A stretch of DNA of 64,000 nt from Ichthyophis bannanicus (lineage: Eukaryota; Chordata; Amphibia; Gymnophiona; Ichthyophiidae), in NCBI GenBank assembly GCA_033557465.1, contig CM066048.1:17336305-17400304 (forward strand), written 5' to 3'. A program made the translations under genes and the position numbers. The notes under the pieces are model-generated. The model did not search any database, was not told the origin of the DNA, and saw only the letters and a list, made by a program, of their open reading frames with translations. This document shows, in pieces, positions 20,017 to 30,811 of this stretch (positions within the stretch are counted from its first letter, which is position 1; each line of letters begins with the position of its first letter).

Positions 20017-20181
20017 TTTCTCCTGCCTTGGGCTTTGTTAGGCCTCTCTCCTCCTTAACATGTGGACTACAAGAGATCATTTGGTTTATTTTCTTCATAC
20101 TAATTAATGTTGCTTTAATCGCCTTTGTTTTTCTTTTCTGTCAAGATTGTATATTTTCTTGAGGATTATATATAAATTCAG
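20017..20181 (+). repeat. L1-like element 3' segment after DIRS-3
   Basis: About 165 bp of AT-rich non-coding sequence between the DIRS-3 right end and the L1 target duplication. It has no poly-A tail beyond the A-run shared with the duplication. It is taken as the 3' remainder of the host L1-like copy by position. Confidence 0.55.
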
Positions 20182-20201
20182 TTTTTAAAAAATGACGTTA
20201 C

Positions 20202-20471
20202 ATTGGCCATCCTCCAGTCTTCAGGTATTATAGATGATTTTAATGATAGTTCACAGATTGCAGACCTGCTATTAGTAATCTCATATTTCAGTTCTTTCAA
20301 CACCCTTGGATGTATACCATCCGGTCCAGGTGATTTACTACTCTTCAGTTTACCAAATAGTTGTAATACATCTTCCCGGTGTATCAATATTTCTTTCAAT
20401 TCTTCTGCAGCATCACCTTTAAATACCATTTCAGTTATGGGTATCATCCCTACATCTTCCTCGGTAAACAC
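20202..20471 (-). pseudogene. CR1-A reverse transcriptase, N-terminal block
   Basis: The minus strand encodes MFTEEDVGMIPITEMVF, LKSSKSPGPDGIHPRVLKEL and IIPEDWRMANVTSFFKN. These are the usual N-terminal RT motifs of CR1, leading into 12990-12662 once the L1-like insertion is removed. A stop separates it from the endonuclease block upstream. Confidence 0.85.
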
Positions 20472-20539
20472 TGAAGCAAAGAATTAATTCAGTCTTTCCG
20501 CTATGGCCTTGTCCCCTCTTAGGGCCCCTTTTATCTCTT

Positions 20540-21680
20540 TATCATCTAATGGTCCAACTGACTCTCACAGGTTTTTTGCTACAAATGTACTTGAAAAAGT
20601 CTTTATTATGCATTTTTGCTTCCACAGCAAGCTTCTTCTCAAATTGTCTCTTTGCCTGCCTTATCAATGCCTTGCATCTAACTTGCCAGTGCTTCTGTTG
20701 TTTCCAGTTTTCGTCATTTGGCTCCTTTTCCCATTTCCTGAAAGATGATTTTTTTGCCAAAAACAGCCTCACTGACCTCACCTTCAAACTATGCTGGCAG
20801 TTTTTTGGACTTCCTTCCACTTTTCTTCAAGCATGGAATACAGCTGGTCTGGGCTTCCAAGATAGTATTTTTAAACAACACACAAGCTTGATGTAAATCT
20901 TTAATCTTTGCAACTGCTCCTTTTAGACTTTTCTTAACTATTTTCCTCATTTTATCATAATCTCCCTTTTGAAAGTTATAAGGTAGTACTGTGGATTTCC
21001 TTACCGTCCCTCCTCCATTTATTAAATCAAATGCAATAATGCTATGATCACTATTGCCAAGCGTCCCCAACACCCTTATCTTTTGCACCAGATCTTGTGT
21101 TCCACTAAGGACTAGGTCCAAAATGGCTTCCTCTCTGGTCAGTTCATGAACCAGCTGCTTCAAGAAGCAGCCATTTATTTCATCTAGAAACTTTATCTCC
21201 CTAGCATGTCCTGCCATGACACTGACCCAGTCGATACTGGGGTAATTGAAATCATCCATTATTATTACTGTACTGTAACTTTTGTTAGCTTCCCTGATTT
21301 CTTTGAGCATTTCATCATCCATTTGTTCATTCTGGCCAGGCTGTCGATAGTACACCCCTACTGCCATCACCTTTCCCTTCCCTTTTTTACATGGAATTTC
21401 AATCCATAGAGATTCTACAGTGAATTTTGTTTCCTGCAAAACCTTAATCCTTTGTGATTCAATGCCTTCTCTAACACACAGCGCAACCCCTCCACCAATT
21501 TAATCTGCTCTATCATTGTGATATAGTTTATACCTGGGTATCACAGTGTCCCACTGGTTGTCCTCCTTCAACCATGTCTCTGAGATACCAATCATATTTA
21601 ACCTCTCATTTAATGCTATATATTCTAACTCTCCCATCTTATTTTTAGACTCCTAGCATTTGCATACAAGCATTTTAGAG
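20540..21680 (-). pseudogene. CR1-A endonuclease and linker, broken
   Basis: An apurinic/apyrimidinic-type endonuclease read on the minus strand. Near 21590 is an ISETWLKEDN-type motif, followed by a GGGVALCV-type segment near 21480. An open piece at 21439-20789 has KVMAVGVYYRQPGQNEQ, IIMDDFNYPSIDW (a Gly of the usual GDFN replaced by Asp) and LGNSDHSIIAFDL (SDH catalytic box). The basic linker to RT is at 20820-20542 (KQQKHWQVRCKALIRQAKRQ). Several stops and frameshifts are present. Confidence 0.82.
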
Positions 21681-21709
21681 GCTGTGTTTTATTCATATTC
21701 ATCTGGCTA

Positions 21710-22790
21710 TCAGTAGGCAGGGGTAATTTGGAATCTTTCAGCTCTGTCTGTTCTGTATTCGTGCATTTGGGCTACTTTTGTCTTTATTGGAATCTCTCTG
21801 CTGATATGCCCTAACTTCAGTCTTTTGCTAGTATCCTTCATTGTTTCAAACCATGCGCTCTTGGGCGACTGTCGGTTCTCCCCTATTATCTCGTTTGAAA
21901 GCTTCTCTGTCTCCTTTTTAAAGGTTAATGCCAGCAGCCTGGTTCTGTCCTGGTTAAGGTGGAGCTCATCCCTTCGGAACAGCCTCTCCTTTCTCCAGGA
22001 TGTTCCCCAGTTCCTAACAAATCCAAAACCCTCATCCTTGCACCATTGTGTCATCCACGCATTGAGACTACGGAGCTCTGCCTGCCTTTTGGGTCCTGTG
22101 CATGGAACGGGAAGCATTTCGGAGAACTCTACCCTGGAAGTTCTGGATTTCAACTTCCTACCTAAAAGCCTAAATTTAGCCACCAGAACCTCCCTACCAC
22201 ACTTTCCTATGTCATTGGTACTGACATGTACCAAGACAGCAGACTCCTCCCCAGCACCATCTAAAACCTTGTCTAGATGGCATGTGAGATCCGCTACCTG
22301 CACACCAGGCAGGCATGTTACCAGGCGATCCTCACATCCACCAGCCACCCAGCTATCAACATACCTAATGATCGGATCACTAACTATAACGGCTGTCCTA
22401 TCTCTTCCCTTGTGGGCACATGGCCCTAGAGAAACCTCCTTGGTGTGAAAGGGTTTTACATAACCTGGAGGACAGGTCCTCAGCTACAGGATCACTTCCT
22501 GCCACACCAGGGTGGTGCTCTCCTGTCACATGACCTCTCTCCTCCATGGCAACAGGGATACTGTCAGACTGGAGGTGGGACTTCAGTACTATATCCCTGT
22601 AGGTCTCATCTATGTACCTCTCTGTCTTCCTTATGTCCTCCATGTCTGCTACTCTAGCCTCCAGAGATCAGACTTGTTTCCTGAGAGCAAAGACCTCCTT
22701 GCACCTAATGCACATGCAAGACCCCTCACCAACTGGGAGAAAATCATACATGTGACACTCAATGCAAAAGAATGGAAAAGCTCCATCTCG
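21710..22790 (-). pseudogene. CR1-A ORF1: zinc finger and SGNH-esterase-like
   Basis: The N-terminal part near 22790-22650 has a Cys-rich block (CMCIRCKEVFALRKQV) and a charged, coiled-coil-like helix (MEDIRKTERYIDETYRDI). After a frame change, an open 212-residue piece (22348-21710) carries an SGNH-hydrolase pattern. It has VLVHVSTNDIGKCGREVLVA (GTND-type block with Ser for Gly) and a catalytic DELHLNQDRTRLLA. Such esterase domains are known in CR1 ORF1 proteins, where their role in retrotransposition is not settled. The frame is broken upstream, so it is a remnant. Confidence 0.8.
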
Positions 22791-22829
22791 CTGCTGGCCT
22801 GCAGTCTGCATCTTAGTTTAAGGTTGTGT

Positions 22830-24171
22830 TTAGGTATTTAAATTCTTTACTTACTAAGGGTTGCTGGAGATACTTATACTAATAAAACTATACTTAATAT
22901 GTTTAATGTACTTTGTCCTGAAGCTTAATTAATCTCAGGTCCTTAATGTATGCCTGATGAGGATAAACAACTGCACCTGAGAGTGAATATGACACCACCT
23001 TCCTTTAAGAGGTTTAAGCACCTATAAAGCTACGATTATCCCAGGGGTGGCTGGGTGGCTGGGAGGGAGGGAAAAAAGATTTATTAAAAGCTGGCTGCTA
23101 CACGGAACTCTGCCCTGTTCTAAGGTAATCTGTGACCAATTTCCTGGGTGAATCATACAGCCTTTGCCTGGACAGAGGGTTTTAAATTTATCTGGAAAGC
23201 TCTCTGCTGTGGTTTAAATTTAAACTGAAAGCTCTTTGCTGATACTAGGCCCTGACTGATTTAACAAATACACTGGATTCACAGATTAATCAGCTTTAAT
23301 CTAAATAATTCCTTTTTCATCAAGATTTAGAAAAATTCCCAGAAGTAAATACTTACAATTGCAGATCTCTCTCCAGAAGTAGCAGTCCCTTTTTGTAGTC
23401 CTTCAAGACTGAGAATCATGGAGCTCTGGTTGAACTATTTATGCCTGCACTTCTGAGGTAATCTGTGACCAATTTTCTGGGTGATTCACACAGCCCTTTC
23501 TTGGATAGAGGGAGTCTTTCAAAAATGGCCCTTTGATCTGTCACATGGTATTAACACCTATTTAAAACAACTTCACAGGTCTCTTGCCCTCTATCTAGAA
23601 GGCCTCTTTGTAAAGGTCTCTAGAAATAATTTATTGCTCAAAGAATACTGACCCTGTTTTTCCTACTATGCTCTGGTTTGATTTAAATTAAAGCTCTTTG
23701 CTGATACCAGGCACTGACTGAATATTAAATTTAAACTAGAAGCTCTCTGCTGTGTTTAGAATTTAGAACTGAAAGCTCTTTGCTGCTACTAGGCCCTGAC
23801 TGAGTATTACATTTAAACTAGAAGCCCTTTGCTGGGTTTTAAATTTAACCAGAAAACTCTGCTGTGTTATAAATTTAAAGCTAAAAATGCTATGCTGCTT
23901 CTAGGCCCTGACTGAGTATTAAATTTAAACTAGAAGCTCTCTGCTAGGTTTTAAACTTAAACTGAAAGCTACCTGTTGAGTTTATAATTTAACTAAAATC
24001 TCTTTGCTGATAGTAGACTGACTAACAAATACACTGGATTCACAGATTAATCAGCTTTAATCTAAAGAATTCCTTTTTCACCAAGATTTAGAAAAATTCC
24101 CAGAAGTTAATACTTACAATTGCAGATCTCTCTCCAGAAGTAGCAGTCCCTTTTTGTAGTCCTTCAAGACT
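22830..24171 (-). repeat. CR1-A leader with tandem direct repeats
   Basis: There is no ORF. Two near-identical 148-bp direct repeats lie at 23263-23410 and 24024-24171. A shorter pair (GGTAATCTGTGACCAATTT) lies at about 23126 and 23458. Between 23190 and 24010 are several degenerate copies of a unit with AGCTCTTTGCTGATACTAGG and TAAATTTAAACT phrases. By position this is the 5' untranslated region of CR1-A. Repeated 5' units in LINEs can act as promoter monomers; that is inference here. Confidence 0.65.
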
Positions 24172-24908
24172 ACAAAGATGCCACTTTGGCGAACCCTGCT
24201 CAGCCTGTCTACCAGGGCATTGTCCTGATCTGGGAGATAGACAGCCCCGAGGAGCATCCCTTAGCTGGCCATGAAGGAGAAGAGGATCACAGCTTCCTGA
24301 CGGGGTAGAAGCCCATGCTGCCCTGATTGTTCATGTAGAACATCTTGACCTGGACGAGCACCGACTGGTGCCATAGGCAATTTCTGAAGACCCTCAGGGC
24401 AAGAAAGACGGCTCTGAGCTCAAGTAGATGGATTTACTGCTGGCTCTCCTCAAAGGACCAAGCCCCTTGGGTGCACAGCTCTTCGCAGTGGGCACCCCAA
24501 CCCATCCAGGAAGCATCCATCTTGAGGATCTTGTGAGGGTACGGGAGTTGGAAGGGCTTGCCTGCCCGCAGGTACTGGACATTTCTACCACCAGGTGAAG
24601 GACTCCGCGAGCTGGCAAGAGATGGTGACCCTGTCCTGAAGTCCACCCATGGCCTGGGTCCACTGGGACCAGAGGCACCACACAGCCACCCGCATGTGGA
24701 GGCGTGCTTTGGGGACTACATGGACCATAGAGGCCATGTGGCCCAGGAGGTTGAGGAGCGCATAAGCTGACATGGCGTGGCGCCTCTGTACCTCCCTGTC
24801 GAGGGAAAGGAAAGCCCCGGCCTGCACAGAGTCCACACGGGCCTTGATGAACTCCAGAGCCTGCTTTGGAATGAAGTTGGACTTTGGATGATTTATCATA
24901 AAGCCCAG
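24172..24908 (-). pseudogene. DIRS-4 RT C-terminus and RNase H block
   Basis: The minus strand reads FMINHPKSNFIPKQALEF, HAMSAYALLNLLGHMASMVH, ARLHMRVAVWCLWSQWTQ (RT connection), then DASWMGWGAHCEELCTQGAW of RNase H. A frameshifted remainder follows, including NNQGSMG-like and LVDRLSRV-like phrases near 24300 and 24200. It is truncated at 24172 before the methyltransferase-like stretch and has several frame changes. Confidence 0.8.
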
Positions 24909-25080
24909 TTCTCCAGGAACAAGCAGGAAGTCAGTCCTCATGTATGAGTGATGCCAGCATCGACAGAGTCCACGCGGAGCAATTCCCCAGCTTTCAAAGA
25001 AAGCCTTTGGGAATGCTGCCACACATGCGTGGTCCTCTTCCCGCCCAAGGGTGCCATCTTGCTCAGTCTCCCTTTTTCTG
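24909..25080 (+). repeat. DIRS-5 left inverted terminal repeat
   Basis: It begins TCTCCAGGAACAAGCAGGAA and ends near CTTGCTCAGTCT. Its inverted partner is 36125-36309, displaced by the nested DIRS-6. Confidence 0.85.
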
Positions 25081-25319
25081 CGGAGCCCTTCGGACGCATG
25101 TCCTTGTCCCTCGGAAAAAGTTTGACCTACAGGCTTTTGTTTTCCGGTTGCACTGGTCCTCTACCCATCCTTCCCCTGCTCTATCTTCTTAGAGCTGTTG
25201 GGGATAATTTTTTTCTTTCTTCATTTTTTGTCACGGGTTTTGAACCCTTGTTCTTTTTCCTAACTGCTGGCCGCATGGGTCTTCGACCTCGCAGGGGCCA
25301 TTTTTGCCCCCATAACCAC

Positions 25320-27200
25320 TGGCTTCAAAAAATGCGATAGATGCTCTAGGAACATGTTGCTTATGGACACTCACGACTGTTGTCTGCGGTGCCTCGGAGC
25401 GACCATGATCCGGAGCTCTGTTCACTCTGCAAGAAAATGTTCTCTAAGGCCCTGCTCATTCGTAAGCAGAAGTCTGAAGACATTTTCCGAAAGGCTGCCC
25501 CGGAATCCCTGGTGGCACCCTCGGTCGTATCTCCCCCGGTGGAGTCCCCCCCCCCCCCTTGGCCCTGTGCTCCTGAGGTGGAACGGTGAAAAAAGAAGAA
25601 GGCCTCAAAGTTGCTGTCGGGGGCTCCTGATAAGCGCGAGTGCTCCCTTCAGCATTCCCGAGAGTCGGACAGGGAGCGGCCCCACAAGGTACCCTGCACG
25701 GAAGTGGAGGCCTCCGGTGAAAGCGCCTGGTCTCCTGAGGGCCATCCCAGTGAGGACCCTCTCTCCTCCACGCCTGACCCAATGACCGCGGGTTCGGTGT
25801 CTCAGGGCCCCACGCCCCCGTGGGAGTCCCGCATGCTGGCGCAAGAACGCAGCATTTCTGCGTTCATCGCTTCCCAGCAGGTGCTCACAGCCAGATTTTC
25901 TGACTCGCACCCAGAGACCGTGGGTCCCTCGTGTGGGACACCGATATCTGTCCAGGAAACCCCCGAGAGCCGCGAGCCTTGTGATGGTCCTCGACGTCGG
26001 TCTTGCTCGCCCTCCCGTTCCTCGAAGGCGAGATCTTCCAGGGCCTCCAGCTCCAAGCGGGCACCGGCCATTGGGCAGGGTGATCTGCCTGGCTCGGACT
26101 CCTCAACCGATTTCTTGGAGTGGGAGTCCGATGGGACACCTCCCCGGAAATCTGTACCCACCAGGACCTTCCGTCGGACCCCTCTCCATCTGCGTTCCAG
26201 CAGTGCTCGCCACCTGGGACACCTCCTTCCTGGTGTTTGTTCAGGACATGGCACGGACCCTTAACCTTGCCACTCAGGATGAGGAGGACCCTCTGCTGAA
26301 GAACTCGATATTCTTCAGTATGAGCCCCCGCCTAGGGAATCTCTTACTGTGCCGGTTCTGCCTATTCTATCTTGGCTGCTGCTCCGCATGTGGGAGGCCC
26401 CCATCTTGAGCAAGCACCTTTATACTATGTACAAGGTACAACGTGGGCCGGAGTTCAGGAAGACCCAACTTCCCCACACCTCTATGGTGGTGGAGTCGGC
26501 CATAAGGAAGCAGAAGAGCCCAAAATCACACTCGTTGGTACCGCCAGGCCGAGAGTCGAGAGCCCTTGATGCCCTGGGCCGCAAGGCCTACCAAAGCTCC
26601 ATGCTCTCTTGTCGCATTCAAGCATACCAACTATACATGGGTATGTTCTTGCGCGATTTAGCCAAGGAACTCGGAGGGTTCTCCATGGGCCTCGAGGGTG
26701 AGCCCCTCAATAGTTTCAGCACTCTGTTGAAGTCCATCGCAGACTGCTCAAAATACCTCTCCCGAGCTGCCTATGATGGATTTGAGTCATCGGCTCAGAT
26801 GGCGGCTGCAGGCATCAGGGCCTGCCGCCAGGCATGGCTCCAATCCTCAGATTTGGAGCACTGGGTGCAGGAAAAGCTCATGGACAATTCCCTGCCTTGG
26901 CGAGCAGCTCTTCGGCAAGCCAATGGAAGATAAAGCCGTGGAGATAGAGATGGAGTTCATCATCAGAACCCATCTCTCACGCAAGACCTCCACTCTGCCC
27001 CGGAAAAAGAATCCAGCCAAAAAGCCCTTCTTTCCTTGGAAGGGCCTCCACTACCGGAGCTACCCCCCATACCCAGCTACCCCCATGCCGACCACTACGG
27101 TGCAGGGTAAGTCCGGCCAAGGGCATCGCAAGCTGAAAGGGTCAAAAGCCCAAACTGGTTCCTCCACAAACCGCGCAGGGGTTTTGATGCCATTGGCATA
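25320..27200 (+). pseudogene. DIRS-5 gag-like ORF, broken
   Basis: The N-terminal Cys/His block is split by a frameshift near 25400 (THDCCLRCLG, then HDPELCSLCKKM in the next frame). A Pro/Ser-rich middle with a 10-base C run (about 25547-25557) and several frame changes follows. The conserved C-terminal domain is open at 26349-26933: TQLPHTSMVVESAIRKQK, VPPGRESRALDALGRK, YQLYMGMFLRDLAKEL and AYDGFESSAQMAAAG. It keeps the two Arg codons that became stops in DIRS-3 and DIRS-6. A frameshift near 26900 separates the basic tail. Confidence 0.78.
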
Positions 27201-29100
27201 GCCTCTCACCCTCTGGCGACGCAGCAACCAGTAGGGGACGCCTGTCCTATTTCGCCCCGTTGTGGGCTTCCATCACCTCAGAGACCTGGGTTCTCCAGGT
27301 CATATGAAATGTCTATCGCCTTCGCTTCGACAGGCTTCCACCTCCCTTCTTCCTGGCAGAGCCTCCTCAACTCCCCGCACACCAGGTTTTACTGCAGTGG
27401 GATCTACTCTCTCTCCTTTCCCAACGGGCATTCAAGAAGGTCCCTCCACACCTTTGAGGTCAGGGCTTCTATTCCTGGTACTTCCTGGTCCCGAAAAAGA
27501 TGGGGGGTCTGCGGCCCATCCTTTATCTTCGCAAGTTGAACAAGTTCTTGGTGCGGGAGAAGTTCAAGATGTTATCCCTTGGAGTTCTGCTGCCCTTCCT
27601 TCAGCAGGGTGACTGTCTATGCTCCTTGGATCTAAAGGACACTTATGCCCACATCTTAATCCACCCCCTGCACAGGCACTATCTGCGCTCCAGGGTGCAG
27701 GGACAGCACTTCCAGTACAGGATGTTCCCCTTCGGCCTCGCGTCTGCCCCACGAGTCTTTACAAAATGCCTCGTCATGGCCGCCGCCCATCTCGGGCATC
27801 AGGGCATGCCGATCTTTCCCTACCTCGATGACTGGCTTGTCACGGGCTCCTTGGTTTAGGAAACCCGGCGAGTAGTGTTGCGCACAATCCTTCTGTTGGA
27901 GGACTTGAAGTTCTTGGTCAACTACCCAAAGCTCACCTCGAGCCGGTGCAGGCACTCGAGTTCATTGGGGCGCGCCTCGATACTCGGCGGGTGACCGCCT
28001 TCTTACCAGCGGATCGCACCAACCGCCTCCAAGCTCTGGCAACCCGCGTCCAAAACACTCCCTGGGTCACCGCTCGGACCATGCTACTCCTCCTAGGCCA
28101 CATGACCTCTACCATGCATGTGGTCTCCCACACCCACCTGCACATGCAGACAGCTCAGTGGTGCCTAAGCGCGCAATGGAGCCTGTCCCTCGGTCACCTC
28201 AGGGACCCTGTCCAGGGTTCTTCCCGACCTCCGCTTGTCCCTGAGCTGGTGGCAAAACCCCCACAACCTCCTCCAGGGATTGTCCTTCTAGGCCCCGCAG
28301 CACAATGTGGTGCTGATGACAGACGCTTTCCTGTTAGGGTAGGGAGCCCACTGCGGGCCGCTGTGCACACAGCGGCAGTGGTCGCCCGAGGAGTCTCAGC
28401 AGCAGATAAACTTGCTCGAACTCCAGGCGATTCAGTGGGCCCTGAGAGCCTTCAAGGACCACCTCAAGGGGAGGTTGGTTCTCATGCAGACCGGCAACCG
28501 CGTGGCGATGTTCTACATCAACAAGGAGGGAGGCACGGGATCACGCTCCCTTTGCCGGGAAGCAGTCCTCCTCTGCTCCTTCGCTGTCAGATGGAAGATC
28601 TCCCTCAAGGCGACCTACCTTCCGGGTCAGGAGAATGTCCTGGCGGACAAGCTCAGCAGAATCCTTTACCCCCATGAATGGCGGCTGGTTCCAGGGGTAG
28701 TGGGCTGGCTATTTCTTTGCTGGGGGAGGCCAGTGATAGACCTCTTCATCAGTCCCCAGAATGCACAGATCCCCTGCTTTTGTGGGCCAGTACCGCACCC
28801 GAGCAGGGAGAGCCTTGATGCATTCCTTCTGGACTGGTCATCCAGCCTGCTCTATGCATTCCCTCCCTTCCCTCTGATTGTGAGAATCCTTTTAAAGGCT
28901 CAGCGGGATCGGGCATCGTTGATCCTCATAGCCCCCTTGTGGCCTCGGCAGCCTTGGTTTCTGATTCTGCTCCTGCTGTCGACGGAGCCCCCTGTTCCCC
29001 TGGGCTCTGCCCCGGGTCTGCTAACACAGGAGGAGGGGCGGCTGCAGCACCCGAACCTAGCCTCCTTGTCCCTCAAGGCTTGGCAGCTGAACGGGTTTCC
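27200..29100 (+). pseudogene. DIRS-5 reverse transcriptase / RNase H, broken
   Basis: The N-terminal RT is scrambled by frameshifts (27200-27490). The palm is open at 27500-27859: LRPILYLRKLNKFL, CSLDLKDTYAHILIHP, FPFGLASAPRVFTKC and FPYLDDWLV (YLDD intact), then a TAG at 27857-27859. The RT thumb is legible at 27946-28140 (ALEFIGARLDTRRVTAFLPA, LLLLGHMTSTMHVV). The RNase H N-terminus is garbled, but 28412-29104 is open with LELQAIQWALRAF, NRVAMFYINKEGGTGS and NVLADKLSRILYPHEWRLVP. The methyltransferase-like stretch (YAFPPFPLIV, LIAPLWPRQPWF) follows. The Asp normally seen before NQVAMF is Gly-Asn here, so RNase H is damaged. Confidence 0.8.
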
Positions 29101-30125
29101 CTAGCCTCACTGGCCCTTTTGGAGGAGGTCGAGGAAGTCCTCCTCGCCTCGAGAAAAGACTCCACTAGACAAGGCTATGCCTTCAAGTGGAGGCGCTTCT
29201 CAATCTGGTGCTCTGGGCTCCAGATCGACCCGTTCTCATGCCCCATTCAATGGATCCTCCAGTACCTCCTCCATCTCTCGAAGAAAGGGCTGAAGTTGAA
29301 CTCTGTCATGGTACACTTGAGTGCCATCTCAGCGAAACACCTCCCCATCGAAGGAAAGCCCCTCTCGGGGCAGCTGTTAGTCTCCCGCTTTATGCGGGGT
29401 CTTCTGCTTTCCAAGTCACCCATCCGACCTCCGGTAGAATGAAATCTGAATGTGGTGCTCATGCAGCTCACCCATTCACCCTTCGAGCTGATGGCAACAT
29501 GCTCGTTCCGGCACCTGACCTGGAAGGTGGCCTTCCTGGTGGCGCTACCTCGGCCTGCCGAGTCAGTGAGCTCCAGGCTCTCATAGCTGACGCTCCTTAC
29601 ACCAGGTTCTATCGGAATAGAGTAGTCCTCCGTACCCACCCTACGTTCCTGCCTAAAGTCATCTCAGATTTCCATCTGAACCAGGAGATAGTCCTGCTTT
29701 CTTCCTGAGGCCCCATGCCAACCAGACATCAGCAGCTCTCCACACCCTTGACTGCAGAAGGGCTCGCGCCTTCTACTTGCAGCGCACCCGGGCTCATCGC
29801 AAGTCTGGCCGACTCTGTTACCTACGATCCCAATCGTCCGGGGCTGGTAGTCACCAAATGCACCCTCTCTATTTAGGTGGCTGACTGCATCGCCTTCGCT
29901 CACATAAAGGCGGGTGCTCCGTTGGATCATTGAGTCACCGCACACGGGGTTTGGGCCAAGGCAGCCTCAGTGGCCTCGCAGCGGTCCGTGCCCCTGATGG
30001 ACATCTGCCAGGCAACGACCTGGTCTTCCATGAATACCTTCACTGCTCACTACTGCCTGGAGAAGGAGTCCCGCCGGGACAGCGCCTTCGTCCAGGCTGT
30101 ACTCCATAACCTGCTCAGGGTATAA
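28990..30125 (+). pseudogene. DIRS-5 tyrosine recombinase, broken
   Basis: The N-terminal domain is open to 29442 (GYAFKWRRFSIWC, LLHLSKKGLKLNSVMVHLSA). The catalytic domain is in other frames: SACRVSELQAL (box I Arg present), then several stops. The HxxR motif reads HGVW, an Arg to Trp change (CGG to TGG), and the next His position reads Asn (MNTF). The Tyr region HYCLEKESRRDSAF survives. Catalysis would be lost twice over. Confidence 0.82.
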
Positions 30126-30269
30126 GCAACTCCTGCCCTCCGACCCTTCTTCATGGCTACCAAGAGCTTTGCCCCGAGGACCCGAGGACTCGGGCTCCTT
30201 TGGGCATCGGCTTCTGCTCACAGCCTCGCAGAGGCATTTTTGGTTACAGGTTCAGTAGCCTGTAGCTGG

Positions 30270-30373
30270 GGAGTCCCATAAGTGAGGACTGACTTCCTGC
30301 TTGTTCCTGGAAAAAGCATAGTTACTCACCTGTAACAGGTGTTCTCCAGGGACAGCAGGAATCAGTCTTCACT
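30270..30373 (+). repeat. DIRS-5 internal complementary region
   Basis: Two blocks meeting at CCTGGAAAAAGCATAGTTAC. The first is complementary to the DIRS-5 left end, the second to the right end now found at 36250-36309. It includes the palindrome CACCTGTAACAGGTG. Confidence 0.85.
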
Positions 30374-30413
30374 ATCCTCCTGCCTCCCCTGATGAGTTGC
30401 TAGATTTTTATCC

Positions 30414-30573
30414 TTCTCCAGGACCAAGCAGGAAGTCAGTCCTCACTTATGGGTGACGTCGGCGCAGACGGAGCCCACGCGGAGCAATTTCCCCAGCTTT
30501 CGAAGAAAGCCTTTGGGATTGCAGCGCGCATGCGCGGTCCTCTTCCCGCCCAAGGATGCCATCTTGCTCAGTC
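30414..30573 (+). repeat. DIRS-6 left inverted terminal repeat
   Basis: It begins TTCTCCAGGACCAAGCAGGA and ends at CATCTTGCTCAGTC. It matches the reverse complement of 35899-36045 with a few differences clustered at the GACGTCGGCGC segment. Confidence 0.9.
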
Positions 30574-30811
30574 TTCTTTTTTCCGCGGAGCCCTACAGAC
30601 GTAGTTTGTTACCACCGCTGAAAAAGTTGATTAATTCTTTGTTGTTTTCTCAGTTCGCGTGTCCTTTTCCTGCCCGGCCTCGATTTTCCCTTATCGAGTC
30701 CGTTCACATTTTTTGTTTTGTTTTCGATTATTCTAACTGGCGTTCCCGCCACTTACTTTTCCACCCCTGGCGGCACGGTCTTTCGACCTCGCGGGGGCCC
30801 TTTTTCCCCCG

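Larger units (their letters stand above)
12991..20181 (+). mobile_element. L1-like element with ORF1 but no ORF2, carrying DIRS-3
   Basis: This is inserted in CR1-A and flanked by a 20-bp imperfect target duplication (12971-12990 and 20182-20201, 3 differences), a size typical of L1. It starts with GGGAGGGAGAGAGAGAAACC and an AAGATGGCCGC stretch, like L1 5' regions. It holds an ORF1 remnant (about 13174-14302) and then about 110 bp up to DIRS-3. About 165 bp of AT-rich 3' sequence (20017-20181) follow DIRS-3. There is no trace of endonuclease or RT. It resembles half-L1 (HAL1-type) elements, which carry ORF1 only. The nearest alternative is an internally deleted L1. Confidence 0.7.
9079..24171 (-). 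mobile_element. CR1-A: nearly full-length CR1 LINE split by nested insertions
   Basis: A minus-strand CR1 in three blocks: 9079-10227, 12662-12990 and 20182-24171, together about 5.5 kb, close to the size of a full CR1. The blocks join cleanly at insertion target duplications (AATAG for CR1-B; a 20-bp imperfect duplication for the L1-like element). It holds, 5' to 3' on the minus strand, a repeat-bearing leader, an ORF1 with zinc finger and SGNH-esterase motifs, an apurinic-type endonuclease, RT, and a 3' end that reads GCCATACTGGGTCAG on the plus strand. Full-length CR1 copies are rare because most are 5'-truncated. All ORFs carry lesions. Confidence 0.85.

Noticed and set aside
22830..24171. 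CRISPR-like or satellite array
   Set aside because: Repeat units vary in length and spacing, lie upstream of CR1 ORF1, and the genome is eukaryotic.
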